Shown in pieces: positions 26,035-35,936 of a stretch of DNA of 56,224 bases. Origin of the DNA: Bacillota bacterium (GTDB lineage: Bacteria > Bacillota > Clostridia > Lachnospirales > Lachnospiraceae). How positions within the stretch are numbered: position 1 is the stretch's first letter; each line of letters starts with the position of its first letter. The translations under genes were made by a program, and so were the position numbers. The stretch is taken from NCBI GenBank assembly GCA_023413555.1, contig JAEZPG010000029.1, forward strand, positions 1 through 56,224, written 5' to 3'. Under the pieces are notes generated by a model. The model searched no databases and was not told where the DNA came from. It saw only the letters and a list, made by a program, of their open reading frames with translations.

Positions 26035-27993
26035 TTAACAAATCTCCGCTCCTGAAGGCATCGGTTTTTCAGGTGTCATTAGGGACAACTCACCTTTCTC
26101 ATCCTCTGCACAAAGTAGCATACCTTCACTTAGCACTCCTGCAAGCTTAGCTGGTTTTAAGTTTACTAATACCATGACCTTTTTTCCTACCATTTCCTCT
26201 GGTGAATAGTGTGCCTTAATACCTGATACAATCTGCTTCACCTGGGAACCGATTTTCACTTGAGAAACAAGTAATTTTTTTGATTTTGGCACCTCTTCAC
26301 ATTTAATGATTTCACCAACTTGGAACTGCATTTTACCAAAATCGTCAAATGTAATCTCTTCCTTAGGCTCAATGTCGATTACAGGTCCCTCTTCCTTCTT
26401 CTCTTCCGGAAGTTGATCTTTTGTTTTCATCTCATTTACTTTTTCCATTACTTCGTTAACATCCAATCTTGCAAATAGAATTTCCGGTTTCTCCACCACT
26501 TTATTACCGGATGGATACTTGCCATATTCCATCATTTCTTCCAGATTTCTGACAGTAGTGTTTAACTGTTTTGTAATTCTTTCAGCAGTATCCGGCATGA
26601 AGGAAACCAGCAAAGAAGCTCCTACGGTAATACTCTCTACCAAATTATATAATACTGTCTCCAAACGAGGTTTTTTGTCCTCTTCCTTAGCTAATGCCCA
26701 AGGCATGGTTTCATCAATATATTTATTACAGCGTTTGAACAAGTTGAAGATCTCAGTGATGGCATCAGCCACTCGTAATTTGTCCATCTTCGCTGCCACC
26801 TTCTTAGGTGTTTCTAAAGTAAATACCTTCAATTCCTCATCTATCGGCTCACATACATTAGTATTGTTCACAACACCATCAAAATATTTATTAGACATAG
26901 AAATTGTGCGGTTTACAAGGTTTCCAAGAGTATTTGCTAGTTCAGAGTTCATTCTCTCTACCATAAGCTCCCATGAAATGACACCATCATTATCAAACGG
27001 CATCTCATGAAGTACGAAATAACGTACTGCATCTACCCCAAAGAAATCTACCAAGGTGTCTGCATAAATGATATTCCCCTTGGATTTACTCATCTTACCA
27101 TCTCCCTGTAACAACCAAGGATGACCAAATACCTGCTTAGGAAGTGGCTCTCCCAGGGCCATCAGGATAATTGGCCAGTAAATTGTATGGAACCGAAGAA
27201 TATCCTTACCAATCAGATGTAAATCTGCTGGCCAAAATTTCTTATACTGTTCACTATGGTTACCATCTCCATCATATCCGATGCCCGTGATGTAGTTACT
27301 TAAAGCATCTACCCAGATGTAGATTACATGTCTGTCATCAAAATTTACCGGAATCCCCCACTTTACAGAGGTTCTGGATACGCAAAGATCCTGTAATCCC
27401 GGTAAAATAAAGTTATTCATCATCTCGTTTTTACGTGATTCTGGTTGAATAAACTCAGGATGTGTATTAATATGCTCCACCAAGCGATCTGCATACTTGC
27501 TAAGCTTTAAGAAATAAGCTTCCTCCTTGGCCACATGACATTCTCTACCACAATCCGGACATTTCCCATCTACTAGTTGGGATGGTGTAAAGAAAGACTC
27601 ACATGGAGTGCAGTACATTCCTTCATAGTATCCCTTGTAGATATCTCCCTGATCATACAATTTTTTAAAGATTTTTTGAACCTGGAGACAATGGTCCTCA
27701 TTGGTAGTACGAATAAATTTGTCGTAGGAAGTATTCATTAAGTCCCAAATTCTTTTAATTTCACTGGCAACTCCATCTACATATTCCTTAGGGGACACCT
27801 CTGCCGCCGCAGCTTTCTCCTCAATCTTCTGTCCATGTTCATCCGTTCCTGTCTGGAAAAATACCTCATAACCCTCAGCTCTCTTGTAACGGGCAATGGC
27901 ATCTGCCAGCACTATTTCATAGGTATTTCCAATATGAGGCTTTCCTGAAGTGTATGCAATTGCAGTTGTAATGTAATATGGTTTCTTTGACAT
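26035..27993 (-). CDS. metG: Methionyl-tRNA synthetase
   Basis: Charges tRNA-Met, 652 residues. The class I signature appears as HIGN at 20-23 and KMSKS in GDGKMSKSKGN. A zinc knuckle (CTPCESFF...CPDCGREC) follows the first motif. The C-terminal 105 or so residues form the EMAP-II-like tRNA-binding domain (MQFQVGEIIKCEEVPKSKKL). A short acidic linker rich in E/K precedes it. Expression is governed by a T-box leader with an AUG specifier. It is the first gene of the metG-tatD-rsmA neighbourhood, although a terminator separates it from tatD. Confidence 0.97.
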   Translation of the reverse strand: MSKKPYYITTAIAYTSGKPHIGNTYEIVLADAIARYKRAEGYEVFFQTGTDEHGQKIEEKAAAAEVSPKEYVDGVASEIKRIWDLMNTSYDKFIRTTNEDHCLQVQKIFKKLYDQGDIYKGYYEGMYCTPCESFFTPSQLVDGKCPDCGRECHVAKEEAYFLKLSKYADRLVEHINTHPEFIQPESRKNEMMNNFILPGLQDLCVSRTSVKWGIPVNFDDRHVIYIWVDALSNYITGIGYDGDGNHSEQYKKFWPADLHLIGKDILRFHTIYWPIILMALGEPLPKQVFGHPWLLQGDGKMSKSKGNIIYADTLVDFFGVDAVRYFVLHEMPFDNDGVISWELMVERMNSELANTLGNLVNRTISMSNKYFDGVVNNTNVCEPIDEELKVFTLETPKKVAAKMDKLRVADAITEIFNLFKRCNKYIDETMPWALAKEEDKKPRLETVLYNLVESITVGASLLVSFMPDTAERITKQLNTTVRNLEEMMEYGKYPSGNKVVEKPEILFARLDVNEVMEKVNEMKTKDQLPEEKKEEGPVIDIEPKEEITFDDFGKMQFQVGEIIKCEEVPKSKKLLVSQVKIGSQVKQIVSGIKAHYSPEEMVGKKVMVLVNLKPAKLAGVLSEGMLLCAEDEKGELSLMTPEKPMPSGAEIC

Positions 27994-28137
27994 AATTTCC
28001 TCTCTCTTTCTAAATTATTTTTTCTTTCATGTAGGTTATTATGGTTATCGTTTGAGAGTAACCTGGGTTTAATTTTAGGATATGGTTTCTTTTGCCCCAA
28101 GTCTCCTATTCCCAGCATCAGAAGCCGTGTTCTTCTC

Positions 28138-28400
28138 AAAAAAAAAACGCCTTCAATTACTTAAAGACGAGAGTTCCCGTGTTACCACTTTAATTCACCT
28201 ATACTTTGCAGTATAAGCCTTATCTGCCATCCTACAATGGCATTCACTATAACGGGTGAACCCGTCGCAGCCTAAATAAATATTCTTTTACCGTCGGTGC
28301 GCAGCTCCAAGGCCATGTTCAGTAACTTCCTCAAATTCCCTTCTCAGCATCCTGGGATTCTCTGTGATGACTCTATTACCTACTCTTCTTTTCATCGCTT
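28138..28400 (-). promoter_or_regulatory. T-box leader of metG, methionine specifier
   Basis: The minus-strand RNA has stem I with the GAGAATCCCAGGATG region, then the specifier loop TGAAC-ATG-GCC with the Met codon at 28314-28316. The T-box bulge sequence AAAGTGGTAACACGGG (28191-28176) should pair with the uncharged tRNA-Met acceptor end. The terminator region ends in a run of ten T (28147-28138). Uncharged tRNA-Met would stabilise the antiterminator and turn on metG. Confidence 0.93.
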
Positions 28401-28415
28401 TCTTCATATACTTGT

Positions 28416-28445
28416 AGTGTACCCTTATCCAAAAGTGTTTGTCAA
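28416..28445 (-). promoter_or_regulatory. Promoter of the metG T-box leader
   Basis: Minus strand TTGACA (28445-28440), 18-base spacer, TACACT (28421-28416). A perfect -35 and reasonable -10 immediately upstream of the T-box. Confidence 0.65.
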
Positions 28446-28581
28446 GGAGATAATTTTCTATTCTTTATTAAAAGTCTATGTTACTATTGTTTTATACCTT
28501 GTTCATTTTCAACTCATATTTTTACAAACTTATTATTATAATGAATTAATACATGAAACATATTTACAAAGGGGGATATCT

Positions 28582-30363
28582 ATGAAAAGGCGTCTTCTCT
28601 CCATCCTCATGGTACTAATACTGCTTACCTGCGTCTGCTGCAATAGCAGTAAAACAAATAAGAGGCAGAATTCTAGTTCACCAGAGGATGCATACACTTA
28701 TCAGGCCAAGTTCGACGTCTTCACTGATGAGGTATTTAATTATTTCGTAACTAAAGACAGCATTACCCTAAATTATACTTTAGCAAACCCGGATAATTAT
28801 AATATTAAGAATTATGACCCAACCTTCGGCACCTACTCAAAGGAGGCCATGGATGCAGATACTGAAGCAGTGGAGGACTTTCTTGAGATCGTGAAGGGTT
28901 TTGACAAAGGCCAGCTTACCAAAAGTCAACAGCTCACCTATGATATTTTGAAGCAGCTATTGGAAAATGAATCTTCTACGGGAGACTTTTACTATCTTCG
29001 TGAAGTTTTAAGCCCAACCATCGGTCTTCAGACTCAACTTCCAGTCCTACTTGCTGAGTATCATTTTTACAAAGAACAGAATGTAAAAGATTATCTCAAA
29101 CTTCTATCTCATACAGATGAATATTTTGAACAAGTTTGCACTTTTGAGAAAGAAAAATCTGAAAAAGGTCTATTTATGAGTGACGCCAATGCCGATGACA
29201 TCATAGATCAGTGTAGGAAATTTATTTCTAATACTGATGATAATTACTTGATTACTACCTTTGCTAAACGCCTAGATGGTGTTGTAAAGGATGAGGGACA
29301 GCGCTCCGCATACATAGAAGAAAATAAGTCCTCAATAAAACATCATGTAATACCTGCTTATGAAAAGCTCATTACCACGCTTACTGCTCTAAAGGGCACA
29401 GGTAAAAATAAGGGCGGGATATGTAATTATGAAGATGGTAAGAAGTATTTTGAATATTTAGTAAAAGAAAATATAGGATCCTACCGTTCCATAGATGATA
29501 TTCAAACACTATTAGACAACTACCTGACTTCTTCGATACAAAAGATGCAAAAGATTGCTGCCAGTGATCAGTCTGTCATAGAGAGTATGAATGCTCCAGG
29601 CTACCGTCTTACTGATCCGGCAGACATAATGGATTATCTCAAGGATGCTATCAAAACGGATTTTCCAGCTATTTCTCCTGTTAATTACACTATTAAGTAT
29701 GTTGACAAATCCTTGGAGGAATATATGAGCCCTGCCTTTTACCTTACTCCTCCAATTGACTACACTAGTGAAAATATGGTGTATATCAACAAGAGCCCTA
29801 AAAATGATATGTCTGCAATTTTTACTACCATTGCCCACGAAGGATATCCTGGTCATCTATACCAAACGGTTTACTACCAACAACAGCTTCCTAGCCTACT
29901 TCGAAGTGTTCTTGATTTCGGAGGTTATACGGAAGGCTGGGCAACTTATGTGGAGCATTATTCCTATGCTCTTGCCGGGCTAAATAAGAATCTGACTGAG
30001 CTATTGCAGGAAAATCTTGTGGCTACCTTATGCATTTACTCCACAATAGATGTTGGAATAAACTATAATGGATGGGATTACAATAAAACCAAAGACTATC
30101 TCACAGGACTTGGAATTGCAGATGAAGGGACGGTTACCAAGATTTATAATGCAATTGTGGCAGAACCCAGCAATTATTTAAAATATACTCTTGGATATAT
30201 TGAGATATGTGAAATGAAAAATAAAGCTCAAGAAACTTTGGGCGATGACTTTTCATTAAAAGATTTTCATACTTTTTATCTTAACATGGGACCTACCCAG
30301 TTTAATATTATGAATACCTATCTGGATCAGTGGCTAAAGGAAAAAAGAATTAACAATAAATAG
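28582..30363 (+). CDS. DUF885-family lipoprotein, probable metallopeptidase
   Basis: 593 residues from the ATG at 28582, chosen because AAAGGGGG precedes it and a lipoprotein signal follows; a longer frame from 28297 runs into the metG leader. A basic n-region and hydrophobic stretch end in LLTCVCC, a lipobox-like site (C17 or C20), so it is likely membrane-anchored outside the cell. DUF885 proteins have a conserved HEGYPGH motif (residues 419-425), a probable zinc site related to peptidases. Substrate unknown. Monocistronic with a good terminator. Confidence 0.85.
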   Translation: MKRRLLSILMVLILLTCVCCNSSKTNKRQNSSSPEDAYTYQAKFDVFTDEVFNYFVTKDSITLNYTLANPDNYNIKNYDPTFGTYSKEAMDADTEAVEDFLEIVKGFDKGQLTKSQQLTYDILKQLLENESSTGDFYYLREVLSPTIGLQTQLPVLLAEYHFYKEQNVKDYLKLLSHTDEYFEQVCTFEKEKSEKGLFMSDANADDIIDQCRKFISNTDDNYLITTFAKRLDGVVKDEGQRSAYIEENKSSIKHHVIPAYEKLITTLTALKGTGKNKGGICNYEDGKKYFEYLVKENIGSYRSIDDIQTLLDNYLTSSIQKMQKIAASDQSVIESMNAPGYRLTDPADIMDYLKDAIKTDFPAISPVNYTIKYVDKSLEEYMSPAFYLTPPIDYTSENMVYINKSPKNDMSAIFTTIAHEGYPGHLYQTVYYQQQLPSLLRSVLDFGGYTEGWATYVEHYSYALAGLNKNLTELLQENLVATLCIYSTIDVGINYNGWDYNKTKDYLTGLGIADEGTVTKIYNAIVAEPSNYLKYTLGYIEICEMKNKAQETLGDDFSLKDFHTFYLNMGPTQFNIMNTYLDQWLKEKRINNK

Positions 30364-30416
30364 TAGGTACCTCTACTTTCGTCAACTATAATTGCGTATA
30401 GGAACTGACTTGTAGA

Positions 30417-30471
30417 ACACCGAGAACCCACATAATATGCTATGTTTTGCAGGTTTTCGGTGTTTCTTTTT
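30417..30471 (+). terminator. Terminator of the DUF885 lipoprotein gene
   Basis: A 12-position stem, ACACCGAGAACC (30417-30428) with GGTTTTCGGTGT (30452-30463), one G-U pair, then TTCTTTTTA. Confidence 0.75.
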
Positions 30472-30488
30472 ATGTCATTCCATTCTTC

Positions 30489-31262
30489 CTACCAGCCCAT
30501 CTCCAATAACCAATTACTTAATTTATTTTCTCGTTCTCTCCGGTTAGAGTCTTCTGTAAACTTTCCCAACTGACACTCTCCTTCAATGTTGCCATCTACT
30601 AGATACAAAACCTTATCTGTTCTGGCTGCCACCTTAATATCATGGGTAATAAGGAGAATGGTCATTCCCTCCTTGTTCAGTCGGTGAAACTCTTCCATAA
30701 CTTCCTTACTTGCTTTGGAGTTCAGAGCTCCCGTAGGCTCGTCGCCAAAAAGTATCTTTGGCTCATTAATTAATGCACGACATATGCAAGCTCGTTGCAG
30801 CTGTCCCCCAGATACTTCTGTAATATCCTGATCTGCAATATCCATGATATCCATTTTTCTCATTAACTCACTTGCCCGCCGATTAATGGCTTCTCTTTGT
30901 TTCCTTGTTTTACCTTTTTTTGACTGATAGGCAGATACGATAATGTTATCGTAGATGGTTAAGTTCCTTAACATATGCATCTGTTGAAATACAAAACCCA
31001 TCGCATTTAATCGTAGATTAGATAGCTCATTCTGGTTAAGGCTACTGATTTCTTGTCCTAGAAATTCAACCTGTCCTTCCGTCATATCATCCATCCCACT
31101 AATTGTATAAAGCAGAGTAGATTTACCGGATCCACTTGGGCCCATCACTGCTACATATTCTCCTTTTCCTAGTTCAAAATTAACATTCCTTAATACATGG
31201 TTTTGCTTTTTATTTATAATATATGTTTTACATAAGTCTTTTGCCTGTAATACAGTTTCCAT
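30489..31262 (-). CDS. ABC transporter ATP-binding protein (MacB/BceA-type)
   Basis: 257 residues. Walker A GPSGSGKST, Q-loop FVFQQMHML, signature VSGGQLQR, Walker B ILFGDEPTGALN and H-loop ITHD are all present. This is the LolD/MacB/BceA subfamily that works with FtsX-type permeases. The last 30 or so residues extend beyond the usual end. It lies 17 bases after the permease gene and is the last gene of a sensor-regulator-permease-ATPase operon. Confidence 0.93.
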   Translation of the reverse strand: METVLQAKDLCKTYIINKKQNHVLRNVNFELGKGEYVAVMGPSGSGKSTLLYTISGMDDMTEGQVEFLGQEISSLNQNELSNLRLNAMGFVFQQMHMLRNLTIYDNIIVSAYQSKKGKTRKQREAINRRASELMRKMDIMDIADQDITEVSGGQLQRACICRALINEPKILFGDEPTGALNSKASKEVMEEFHRLNKEGMTILLITHDIKVAARTDKVLYLVDGNIEGECQLGKFTEDSNRRERENKLSNWLLEMGW

Positions 31263-31279
31263 GGGGTACCCACCCTTTC

Positions 31280-33649
31280 TTATTCTTGATTATTTAATTC
31301 TCTTACTTGAATCTTTCTAATATCTGACGTTCCAAGGAAAGTAGCTATTAACGTAACTGTTAAAATGATTCCAGGATATATGAAATATATTTGAAGCGGT
31401 TTTACTACTAGTGAGATATTAAAAGCCCCAAAAGTATTAAATATAAAGCTTCCCACAGGCCTTCCAAGTAGATTAGCAAATATAGTTCCCATCAAGATAG
31501 CAATCAGTAGCAATATTGTCATCCTCTTAATCTGCCAGGCACGTATACTTTTGTTCATAAAGCCTGTGCTTTTTAATACAGCTATGTCTGGTGTCTCTTT
31601 GGTTACCATTAATTTACACACCATGGTAGTAATTAAAAAGTTAATGCATATTACTAGTAATAGTAATCCTACTACAACTCGGTCTAAAATCTCACTAATA
31701 TTACCCATCATTTTTTGAATATGGTCTTCTGGGGTATCTATTTTATTATCTGGAGTAATCGTTCTCATCTGAGACAGGTAGTTCTCCTGCTTCTCACTTC
31801 CCAAATATCTTCCCATAATAGTAAGACTAGAACATCCTTTCAGTTCATAGCTGGCCTCTTGTGGTAATCGTATACTTTCTCCTACATTCATCATGGAACT
31901 ATAAATGCCGCTAATGATATACTCACGAAGATTATTTCCTACTTGAATATTAAGCCTATCTCCAATTCTCACATTAAAATAGTCTGCTACAGCCCTTGTA
32001 ATGGCCACTTCATTTGCTAGTCTTGGAGTGCTGCCTTCTAACATCTTATACTCCTTAGCATCCATCCCATAACTTTTACGACTATGTACATCTCTACTAT
32101 CGGAAGGATCCCCTTTATATATTTTACACATATAACTTACCTCAGTAAAAAGCTCTACTGGAATGGAGTTATCCTTATAACTCTTCTCCAACTCGTCTAC
32201 ATAAGATAGTAACTCTTCCGTAGAATAATTAAACATAATCTTATTTGTATCAAGAGGTGTTACAACAAAATCAAACTCTGCATAGCCAAAAATATCTAAT
32301 AGTACCGGAGACTTCATGGTATTAGTAAGATTCAAGGTGATAATCAGTACCATGGTTCCTAAGACAAAGGATAAGAACAGGGCAATGTGCTTTCTTCCAC
32401 TATGGAGTAGATCACTAACAGCCAAAAAGGTAGAAGGTCTTATTTTCCATTGTCTTAAATAGATTTTTTTATTTTTATGATATCTCTCCCCGGTAGATCC
32501 CCCACGGATCGCCGTTATAGCAGATAATTTATTTACCTTTCTTGTACATAATCTACAAAATCCTAAAGTAAGTACCATAATTACTGCTACTCCCAAAAAG
32601 CTTGGAAGATTCCATATTCCTATCTTCTCGGTTACCATTTCACTACAATTTGTATTAATAAGAACAGCCCCTACTAGCAGGCTTAACAGGTATCCTGTAA
32701 CTCCTCCAATGAGTCCAATTGCAAGATATTTCACCATATAAATACTTTGTATGGAACGGTTTTTTATCCCTATCGCCTTCATAATACCTATTTCCTTATA
32801 ATCCTCCTGTAGAGTGAATACAATAGTAAAACGAAGCATTAGAAAGGATATTAAAATCAATAGAAAGCTTACTACCATAATCATTCCAGCAATCATGGAA
32901 TTCATTATGTAAGACAGCTCTATAATGCTTTTATCTATGCTGAAGACGGACGGGAAGTTCAGTTGACTATATTCTCTTGCTACCGTATTTTTCCCAGCAT
33001 CCTCTACCTGATTAACACTTATCGTGGTAAATCTGGTTGCCTTCTCTATGCAGTAGAATTGGAAGTCTTCCTCATTGACAATCCATCTTTTAATGTTCAT
33101 CATATAGGATCCCATTAAAGCATCCTTCACATAATGAGAGATCGTAAATTCTCTCATCCTTCCTTCTATAATAACCTGAATCTTATCCCCTATAACAAGA
33201 TTAGCTCGATTAGCTATATAATAGGGAATGGCTATTTCACCTACATCCACAACTAAGGGTTGATTCTCTTCGTCAAATAACAAGTTTTTTCTATTTGGTG
33301 CACTTTGTAACAACATGGCTGAATTAGTATCCATGGGATCTTTTCCCTCAGGAAGCATAATATCCTTTTGCATCAGTAGAATTGCGGTCTGCAAAGAATA
33401 CTCTTTAATATTCTTACTTGTGGATAACCATTCCTTGGCTTTAGTCAAATTATCCTCTGAATAATGAGTAATTGCAAAAAAATCTGTAGTTTTTGCCACA
33501 TCCATATATTTGTGGAGGATAGTACTGTTAGTAGACAGCATATTAATACTGGCTCCTAGCAGCGTTGCCGTAAATGTTATGAATAATAAAAGTAGAATGT
33601 TCATGGTCTTTTTACGTTTAAAATCTTTTTTTAACACTTTAAAAAACAT
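31280..33649 (-). CDS. FtsX-type ABC transporter permease
   Basis: 789 residues with two FtsX blocks. A TM near 17-38 is followed by a large outer domain (about 40-245), then three TMs (about 250-365) ending in the conserved KAIGIKNRSIQSI-type loop. TMs near 420-440, a second outer domain (about 445-655) and three C-terminal TMs complete it. The layout fits mechanotransmission-type or peptide-export transporters that pair with the ATPase at 30489. The neighbouring two-component genes suggest response to an antimicrobial peptide or envelope stress; the ligand is unknown. Confidence 0.88.
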   Translation of the reverse strand: MFFKVLKKDFKRKKTMNILLLLFITFTATLLGASINMLSTNSTILHKYMDVAKTTDFFAITHYSEDNLTKAKEWLSTSKNIKEYSLQTAILLMQKDIMLPEGKDPMDTNSAMLLQSAPNRKNLLFDEENQPLVVDVGEIAIPYYIANRANLVIGDKIQVIIEGRMREFTISHYVKDALMGSYMMNIKRWIVNEEDFQFYCIEKATRFTTISVNQVEDAGKNTVAREYSQLNFPSVFSIDKSIIELSYIMNSMIAGMIMVVSFLLILISFLMLRFTIVFTLQEDYKEIGIMKAIGIKNRSIQSIYMVKYLAIGLIGGVTGYLLSLLVGAVLINTNCSEMVTEKIGIWNLPSFLGVAVIMVLTLGFCRLCTRKVNKLSAITAIRGGSTGERYHKNKKIYLRQWKIRPSTFLAVSDLLHSGRKHIALFLSFVLGTMVLIITLNLTNTMKSPVLLDIFGYAEFDFVVTPLDTNKIMFNYSTEELLSYVDELEKSYKDNSIPVELFTEVSYMCKIYKGDPSDSRDVHSRKSYGMDAKEYKMLEGSTPRLANEVAITRAVADYFNVRIGDRLNIQVGNNLREYIISGIYSSMMNVGESIRLPQEASYELKGCSSLTIMGRYLGSEKQENYLSQMRTITPDNKIDTPEDHIQKMMGNISEILDRVVVGLLLLVICINFLITTMVCKLMVTKETPDIAVLKSTGFMNKSIRAWQIKRMTILLLIAILMGTIFANLLGRPVGSFIFNTFGAFNISLVVKPLQIYFIYPGIILTVTLIATFLGTSDIRKIQVRELNNQE

Positions 33650-33750
33650 ACGCTCTCTCCCTTTCCCTTTTTCTACTATGCATTATAAAGTGCTAATTAT
33701 TAAATAATCCTAAAATCCTATCATTATTTATATAATATATAATTCTGTCT

Positions 33751-35064
33751 TTACTCTTCTCTTAAAACAAGAGTAAAACTCATACTATTCTCTTCTTTTG
33801 TGGCGTATATCTCTCCACCCATCTTTGTCATTAACTCTTTACATATGTACAGTCCCAGCCCACTTCCTTTATGAGATCCTGCGTTTCCACCACGCCAAAA
33901 GCTTTCAAAAAGGTGGTTAAATTCTTTTTCTTCCACAGGTACTCCTGAATTTTTAATCGTTATCAACAGACAGTATTCTTCCTCTGTGGATGATATGGTA
34001 ATCTCTTTTCCATCTCCATATTTCATGGCATTCTCCAGTATATTTTCCATCACTTCAACTACTCTGTCTTTGTCTGCCTTTACTAATTTGTTGGGATACT
34101 TCTCAATAGTAAATCTAGTGTGATTGAGGGTAAGTTTTTCTTTATAAATCATCTCAATAGGCTCTATCATATCTTTTATGTAACAATTCGTCACATCCAC
34201 GGAAAACTTAAATAAGTCTTGTGTGGACATTTTTTCTATTTCTGCAACAAACCCCTCAATCTGTTCCGCTTTTTGCTGTAGCTTATAGTAGACATCCTGC
34301 TGCTTTTCCACGCCGTATAGGCCCTCTTTAAGGGCCTTAATATATAAATAAATGGAACTTAAAGGTGTCTTAACATCGTGAGATACTGAAAGAATCAACA
34401 TTTTCTTCTCTTTCTCCAACTCCAGCTGTCGAATTTGATTCTGCTTAAGGGTTTCCCGTAGGGCATCCATTCCCCACAAAAACTTTCCAAAATATCGGTA
34501 CCTATTCTCTTTTAACACATTGGAGAGATGTCCCTTTGACAGTTCATAGGGCAATTGTTCTAGCTTATGAAATGGTCGTAGAATATGATATAGTACATAG
34601 CTCAATACAACCATTGTGATAAGCCACATTACTATTAAAACCAATATAAGAACTAACTGAATCGAAGAGTAAGTCTCTTCTTTTTTCATATATTCAAATC
34701 TCACAAAACTATAGCCAGTATCCATTAAAGAAAGTGGCAAAAGATAGCTTTGACTATTTCTAAGTGCATTCTTCCCCTCAAAAAAATCTTTCTGATCCAT
34801 CTCTCCTTCTTTCCAATAAGAAAGGGCTCGTACTTGATGATATCCTCTACCTGTAATAAAGTCCTTATTAGATAACTCCATTCCTATCTGCTCTTGCTTA
34901 TGATTCTCTACATACACTTGAATCTCTTGATAGATACGATTGACCTCAACCAAGTAATCTTGATTAAACATGGCTTTATCCTTATTAGAACTAAGGTATA
35001 TTACTGCAATCGCTACAAATACAATTACTGTTAGTACTATCATAATCCTCTTAATCTGTTTCAT
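33751..35064 (-). CDS. Sensor histidine kinase of the ABC-transporter-linked system
   Basis: 437 residues. TM1 is at about 6-24, a short outer domain at about 25-133, TM2 at about 135-160, then HAMP-like, and HisKA with H229 in SVSHDVKTPLSSIY. ATPase motifs are NILENAMKYGDG and GSGLGLYI; the usual DNG G1 box is replaced by IKNSGVPV. It overlaps the response-regulator gene by 14 bases. It probably controls the downstream permease and ATPase genes. Confidence 0.92.
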   Translation of the reverse strand: MKQIKRIMIVLTVIVFVAIAVIYLSSNKDKAMFNQDYLVEVNRIYQEIQVYVENHKQEQIGMELSNKDFITGRGYHQVRALSYWKEGEMDQKDFFEGKNALRNSQSYLLPLSLMDTGYSFVRFEYMKKEETYSSIQLVLILVLIVMWLITMVVLSYVLYHILRPFHKLEQLPYELSKGHLSNVLKENRYRYFGKFLWGMDALRETLKQNQIRQLELEKEKKMLILSVSHDVKTPLSSIYLYIKALKEGLYGVEKQQDVYYKLQQKAEQIEGFVAEIEKMSTQDLFKFSVDVTNCYIKDMIEPIEMIYKEKLTLNHTRFTIEKYPNKLVKADKDRVVEVMENILENAMKYGDGKEITISSTEEEYCLLITIKNSGVPVEEKEFNHLFESFWRGGNAGSHKGSGLGLYICKELMTKMGGEIYATKEENSMSFTLVLREE

Positions 35065-35731
35065 ATTTGTACCCTACTCCCCAAACCGTCTGTATTTTTA
35101 ATGGTTTCTTAGGAGATCTCTCTATTTTCTCTCTCAGCTTATTAATATGTACAGTGAGTGTTGAGAATTCACTAAAACAGTCGGTTCCCCATATTTGATT
35201 AAAGATCCATTCCTTACGAAGAGTTTTCCCTTTATTTCTGAGAAAGAGTACTAAGAGTTCATATTCTTTATTGGTCATAAGAAGTGGCTCCCCTTGCTTG
35301 TATACGGTAGTTGAAGTAAGATTTATCGTGATGTCTCCATCTATTAACAGTTCTTTCTCCTCGGTAAGTCCATAATTCCTTCTAAATAATGCTTTCACCT
35401 TGGCTAATAATACATCCATATCATATGGCTTTTCCACATAGTCATCCGCCCCAAGTGTAAGAATTGCTATTTTATCCTCCTTTTCCACTTTTGCACTAAG
35501 TATAACAATGGGAATGTTAGAAGTCTGTCTTACTTTTTCACATATGGCATAACCATCAATCCCTGGTAGCATTAGATCTAAAAGTACCATCTTAAATTCT
35601 TCCTCATCCAGTCTTTGTAATCCCCCTTCTCCCGAATCAGCATGGCATAGAGTATAGCCATCTCTTGTAAGAAAATCACAGAGAATGGTTCCTAATTCCC
35701 AATCATCTTCAATTACCAGAATATCTTTCAT
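35051..35731 (-). CDS. OmpR-family response regulator of the ABC-transporter-linked system
   Basis: 226 residues from the ATG at 35731, picked because GGAGAGGG lies just ahead and the protein starts MKDILVIEDD; a longer frame starts at 35809. The receiver has acidic D9/D10, phospho-acceptor D52 in LDLMLPGIDG and EKPYD. The winged-helix C-terminus ends WGVGYKYETD. First gene of the four-gene operon with sensor, permease and ATPase. Confidence 0.92.
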   Translation of the reverse strand: MKDILVIEDDWELGTILCDFLTRDGYTLCHADSGEGGLQRLDEEEFKMVLLDLMLPGIDGYAICEKVRQTSNIPIVILSAKVEKEDKIAILTLGADDYVEKPYDMDVLLAKVKALFRRNYGLTEEKELLIDGDITINLTSTTVYKQGEPLLMTNKEYELLVLFLRNKGKTLRKEWIFNQIWGTDCFSEFSTLTVHINKLREKIERSPKKPLKIQTVWGVGYKYETD

Positions 35732-35846
35732 CCGTTCCCTCTCCATTAAATCATTTAGATTATTGAATGTTAATATTTGTATGTTATCATATAACCACTG
35801 GTTTCTCAATAATCATATTCACCAACTAATTTTAGGTATAAAAATA

Positions 35847-35910
35847 GATTCTTATTTATATCACTTTACCCTAGTTTTCATTTTGGGAATTAAAGTTATA
35901 AATAAGAATC
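35847..35910 (-). terminator. Long inverted repeat between the TrpA-like gene and the regulator operon
   Basis: A 14-bp perfect repeat, GATTCTTATTTATA (35847-35860) with TATAAATAAGAATC (35897-35910), extended to about 20 by TTTA/TAAA with a 2-base bulge. On the minus strand it is followed by CTATTTTTATA, right after the stop at 35937. It is probably a terminator; it could also bind the adjacent response regulator. Confidence 0.5.
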
Positions 35911-35936
35911 CTTTGAGTTCTATCTGTTATAAATAA

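Noticed and set aside
28297..28581. N-terminal extension of the DUF885 gene
   Set aside because: It lies over the metG T-box leader, and the ribosome site and lipoprotein signal mark 28582 as the start.
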